Of a DNA stretch of 7,246 bases, positions 4,990-7,246 are shown piece by piece. The notes beneath the pieces are model-generated. The model was not told the origin of the DNA and made no database searches. It saw only the letters and a program-made list of their open reading frames with translations. The number at the start of each line of letters is the position of its first letter. Within the stretch, counting starts at the first letter, position 1. This stretch comes from JBFIHF01 sp964411125 (lineage in GTDB: Bacteria; Myxococcota_A; Bradymonadia; Bradymonadales; Bradymonadaceae): NCBI GenBank assembly GCA_964411125.1, contig CAYPJU010000150.1, positions 1 through 7,246 on the forward strand. Direction: 5' to 3'. The translations under genes were made by a program, and so were the position numbers.

Positions 4990-6539
4990 CCATCAGCGAC
5001 CACATCGCGCCGGGGGAGATCTTCGAGCGCCGATTCAGAATCGTCCGCGTCCTCGGCACGGGAGGGTTCGGAACGGTCTACCTCGCCGAACACGTCGAGC
5101 TCGGCAATCGGGTCGCGATCAAACTGCTGCACGCACCGACCTCGGACTCTCGGTTCGTCCGGGAGGCGAAGGTGCTGTCGCAGCTCGAATCGCCCAACGT
5201 GGTCCGGTTCGTCGACTTCGGTCGCGACTCCCTCGGCCGGCCCTACATGATTTCGGAGTTCGCCGAGGGGGTGCCGCTCGACGAGCTCGTGGCGAGGAAC
5301 GGCCCCCAGCCCGCGGCTCGGGTCGCAAGCCTGCTCGCCGACATTCTGACGGGCCTCGCCGAGGCACATCGACACGGGATCGTCCATCGTGACGTGAAGC
5401 CGAGCAACATCATCGTGACTCCGTCGGGCACCGCGAAGGTTCTCGACTTCGGGATCGCGGGCGTGGCGCAGCACGACGACAGCCCGCACGAGCGCCTGAC
5501 GGCGACGGGGAGCTTCGTGGGAACCCCCCGATACGCCGCACCGGAGAGCCTATTCGCGGGGAGCTCGTCCTCGCCGCGCGCCGATCTCTTCGCGGTGGGA
5601 CTCATCGGGTACGAACTGTTGACCGGCGCGCCGGCGATCGCGAGCGCGGAGATTGAGAGCATCGTCCGGCGCCATTCCAGCGGGACCGGTATCGAATTGC
5701 CGCCTGGAGCCGACGTGGGGGAAAGTTTGCGGGGGTTCGTGGACAACCTTCTGGAGCGCGATCCGCGAGACCGACCCGCCGACGCCGCCGACGCCCTGGC
5801 CCGCTTGCGCGCTCTAGCCGTAGAGATCGGCTCGACGACGGAAGAGGAAACGCGCACGGCGCCCGAGTGGCTCGAAGCCACGCCCTACACGCGGACCGGA
5901 GCATCGCCGACGAAGATCGAGGAGACCCCTCGGTTTCGGGCCGCCGTCAGCGACTCGCGAGAGGTCGAGCCTCATCCTTCGAATCGCCCCGAATCGGGCA
6001 GCCGGAGGCGCGTGGTGCTTCCCATCGTAGTGACCGTGGTCGCTTCAGTGGGCGCAGTCGCCGCCTACTCGATTCACGCCCGCCCCGTGGCGTCGGCCCC
6101 GCCCCCCCTTCAGGAGCGGCGGCAATTCGACGCGCTCGATCCCGACACGGTGCTCCACGCTCTGGACCCGGAGCGGGGGCTTCGCGAGGTGCGAGGCACC
6201 GTGCGACTGAGCGCGGTCGAAGCCTGCACTTTGATGGTTTCGTCGCGATCCAACCCGCTGCCTGACGACCGGATCTACTTCGTCGGCTCCACCATCGCGC
6301 GCGATCAGCGTATCGAGGGGCGCCTCATCTCGTCGGAGTCGTACGCGCGGTACGCGTCCGAGTGTTTCCGAGCCTCGTTCGTGGCTCGGTCGGTGGTCGA
6401 AACGGCCGAGCTCGCCGCCGCAAAGGAGGCGCTGTCGCCCGACGCCCAACGATCCCGCGGGGTCAAGGTTTCGGGGGCGGATGAGGCCGACCAGGCGACC
6501 AAAGTGATCACCAACTTTCTCAAGCGGAACGGATTATGA
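4986..6539 (+). CDS. Transmembrane Ser/Thr protein kinase (Hanks type) with an uncharacterised C-terminal extracytoplasmic domain
   Basis: This 517-residue kinase phosphorylates Ser/Thr on partner proteins from the cytoplasmic face of the membrane. All key motifs are intact: glycine loop GTGGFG (24-29), ATP-binding Lys46 in VAIK, helix-C Glu60, catalytic loop HRDVKPSN (134-141) with Asp136, DFG (154-156), and the activation segment ending GTPRYAAPE (179-187) with Asp200 beyond. Ser/Thr in LTATGS (171-176) are candidate autophosphorylation sites. After the kinase domain (to about 280) comes a Pro/Ser/Glu-rich linker, one membrane helix at about 343-361, and an outside domain of about 155 residues with two cysteines (414 and 460) that could form a disulfide. 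I see no PASTA, WD40, TPR or other known sensor repeat. TTG 4986 is the only plausible in-frame start (see the leader ORF entry). The stop overlaps the lipoprotein start by ATGA, implying coupled translation. Confidence 0.94.
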   Translation: MTISDHIAPGEIFERRFRIVRVLGTGGFGTVYLAEHVELGNRVAIKLLHAPTSDSRFVREAKVLSQLESPNVVRFVDFGRDSLGRPYMISEFAEGVPLDELVARNGPQPAARVASLLADILTGLAEAHRHGIVHRDVKPSNIIVTPSGTAKVLDFGIAGVAQHDDSPHERLTATGSFVGTPRYAAPESLFAGSSSSPRADLFAVGLIGYELLTGAPAIASAEIESIVRRHSSGTGIELPPGADVGESLRGFVDNLLERDPRDRPADAADALARLRALAVEIGSTTEEETRTAPEWLEATPYTRTGASPTKIEETPRFRAAVSDSREVEPHPSNRPESGSRRRVVLPIVVTVVASVGAVAAYSIHARPVASAPPPLQERRQFDALDPDTVLHALDPERGLREVRGTVRLSAVEACTLMVSSRSNPLPDDRIYFVGSTIARDQRIEGRLISSESYARYASECFRASFVARSVVETAELAAAKEALSPDAQRSRGVKVSGADEADQATKVITNFLKRNGL

Positions 6540-7246
6540 CCCGAAACGGATGCATCGTAGCGCTCGTCCTCTTAGGTCTGGCGACTTCCTGCAAGACCGC
6601 GGAAGAGGGGGTCGTCGGAAAGCCCCCCGAAGAGGCGGAGCAGGTCGCCGCGCGGCCGACCAGGATCGAAGGGGAGAAGAAGGCCGAAGCTCCTCGCCAG
6701 ACATATCCCGAGCCCCTCCTCGCCGTGGAAGCATGGCCGTTCCAGGAAGAGCGGCGCACGTTCGAGCTGACGTGGAACGGGGGCCAGACCCGATTGCCCC
6801 TTCACGCCGAGGCGGACCCGAACTCGGAGCTGCTGGGCGACGTCGGCTGGAAGAACGGTGAGCGAATCCGCTGGCAAGGATCGGTGGTCGCGGTTTACCA
6901 GCCGGCGACCTACCGTGCGACCGAGGAGTGGCAAGCGGAGGGGCCCGTTTTCACGACCGGCTATCTGACCGGAGACGATTTCGTGAACGAGACGATCCGG
7001 AAAGGTCAGGGGGTCGACGTCTACCTCTACGCGGGCGGTGGCCAGTGCTTCCTGGGCGTGGGACAGAAGATCTTCACCGGGGCCTGCCCACCGAAGGCTT
7101 CGTTCCAGGGTCCGTTTCAGGGCCCCGACGCGGCGAGCTGGTATCAGCCGGTTCAGCGCGTCTGGTGGATTCAGGTGGCCGATGGCCTCAACACCGGCTG
7201 GGTTCCGGTCGACAACCGCATCGTCGTCGACATCGTGGACGCCTGA
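6536..7246 (+). CDS. Predicted lipoprotein coupled to the kinase, possibly with SH3-like folds
   Basis: The 236-residue product starts with a short basic segment (MTRNG), a hydrophobic core (CIVALVLLGLA) and a lipobox ending ATSC, giving lipidated Cys19. A Glu/Lys/Pro-rich flexible linker runs to about residue 70. The remainder is beta-rich and aromatic-rich, with Trp at 80, 105, 113, 132, 202, 210, 211 and 222. The segment RLPLHAEADPNSELLG (87-102) resembles the start of bacterial SH3 domains, where ligand-binding barrels open with a similar variable-loop stretch. The last part, VWWIQVADGLNTGWVPVDN (209-227), resembles an SH3 C-terminal strand with its GWV. This assignment is tentative; no family is certain. 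Cys171 and Cys184 could form a disulfide. Its ATG overlaps the kinase stop (ATGA), so the two are translated together, and the protein probably works beside the kinase outer domain. The gene is complete: its TGA is the last codon of the window. Confidence 0.85.
   Translation: MTRNGCIVALVLLGLATSCKTAEEGVVGKPPEEAEQVAARPTRIEGEKKAEAPRQTYPEPLLAVEAWPFQEERRTFELTWNGGQTRLPLHAEADPNSELLGDVGWKNGERIRWQGSVVAVYQPATYRATEEWQAEGPVFTTGYLTGDDFVNETIRKGQGVDVYLYAGGGQCFLGVGQKIFTGACPPKASFQGPFQGPDAASWYQPVQRVWWIQVADGLNTGWVPVDNRIVVDIVDA

Noticed and set aside
4314..5489. A 391-codon antisense frame across the TetR and kinase genes
   Set aside because: It spans two well-supported genes and their spacer, has low-complexity Arg/Asp/Val content and shows no motif.

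Overview
This 7.2 kb window is high-GC bacterial DNA, roughly two thirds G+C by eye, with strong G/C at third codon positions that produces long antisense shadow frames. The gene mix suggests a diderm bacterium of the myxobacterial or deltaproteobacterial type: a eukaryote-like Ser/Thr kinase with a transmembrane segment, two predicted lipoproteins, a YcbB-type L,D-transpeptidase and a carotenoid-type desaturase/isomerase. That placement is an inference from gene content; no marker gene is present.

Layout: bases 1-54 hold the end of a 22-bp-period array of hairpins joined by G5 spacers, cut by the window edge. Next, on the minus strand, is a probable two-gene unit. It runs from a 119-residue four-helix membrane protein (1998 to 1639) into a 495-residue FAD-dependent CrtI/CrtISO-like oxidoreductase (1580 to 93). 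A 280-base divergent intergenic region (1999-2278) follows, rich in inverted repeats. The plus strand then carries a lipoprotein L,D-transpeptidase (2279-4249), a TetR-family regulator with an apparently leaderless promoter (4329-4925), a membrane Ser/Thr kinase that appears to start at TTG behind a four-codon leader ORF (4986-6539), and a small lipoprotein overlapping the kinase stop by ATGA (6536-7246). The lipoprotein's stop codon is the last three bases of the window.

How the genes may work together: the plus-strand genes lean towards the cell envelope. The transpeptidase makes 3-3 peptidoglycan crosslinks or attaches proteins to peptidoglycan. The kinase has a cytoplasmic catalytic domain and a C-terminal extracytoplasmic domain of unknown family, and it is translationally coupled to a lipoprotein that would sit on the same side of the membrane. 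A kinase-lipoprotein envelope-sensing pair, possibly with the TetR regulator upstream, is the most system-like element here, but the functional link is inference. The features most worth checking are the edge hairpin array with compensatory arm changes, the kinase-lipoprotein pair, the leader ORF at the kinase start, and the overlapping alternative hairpins just upstream of the transpeptidase.
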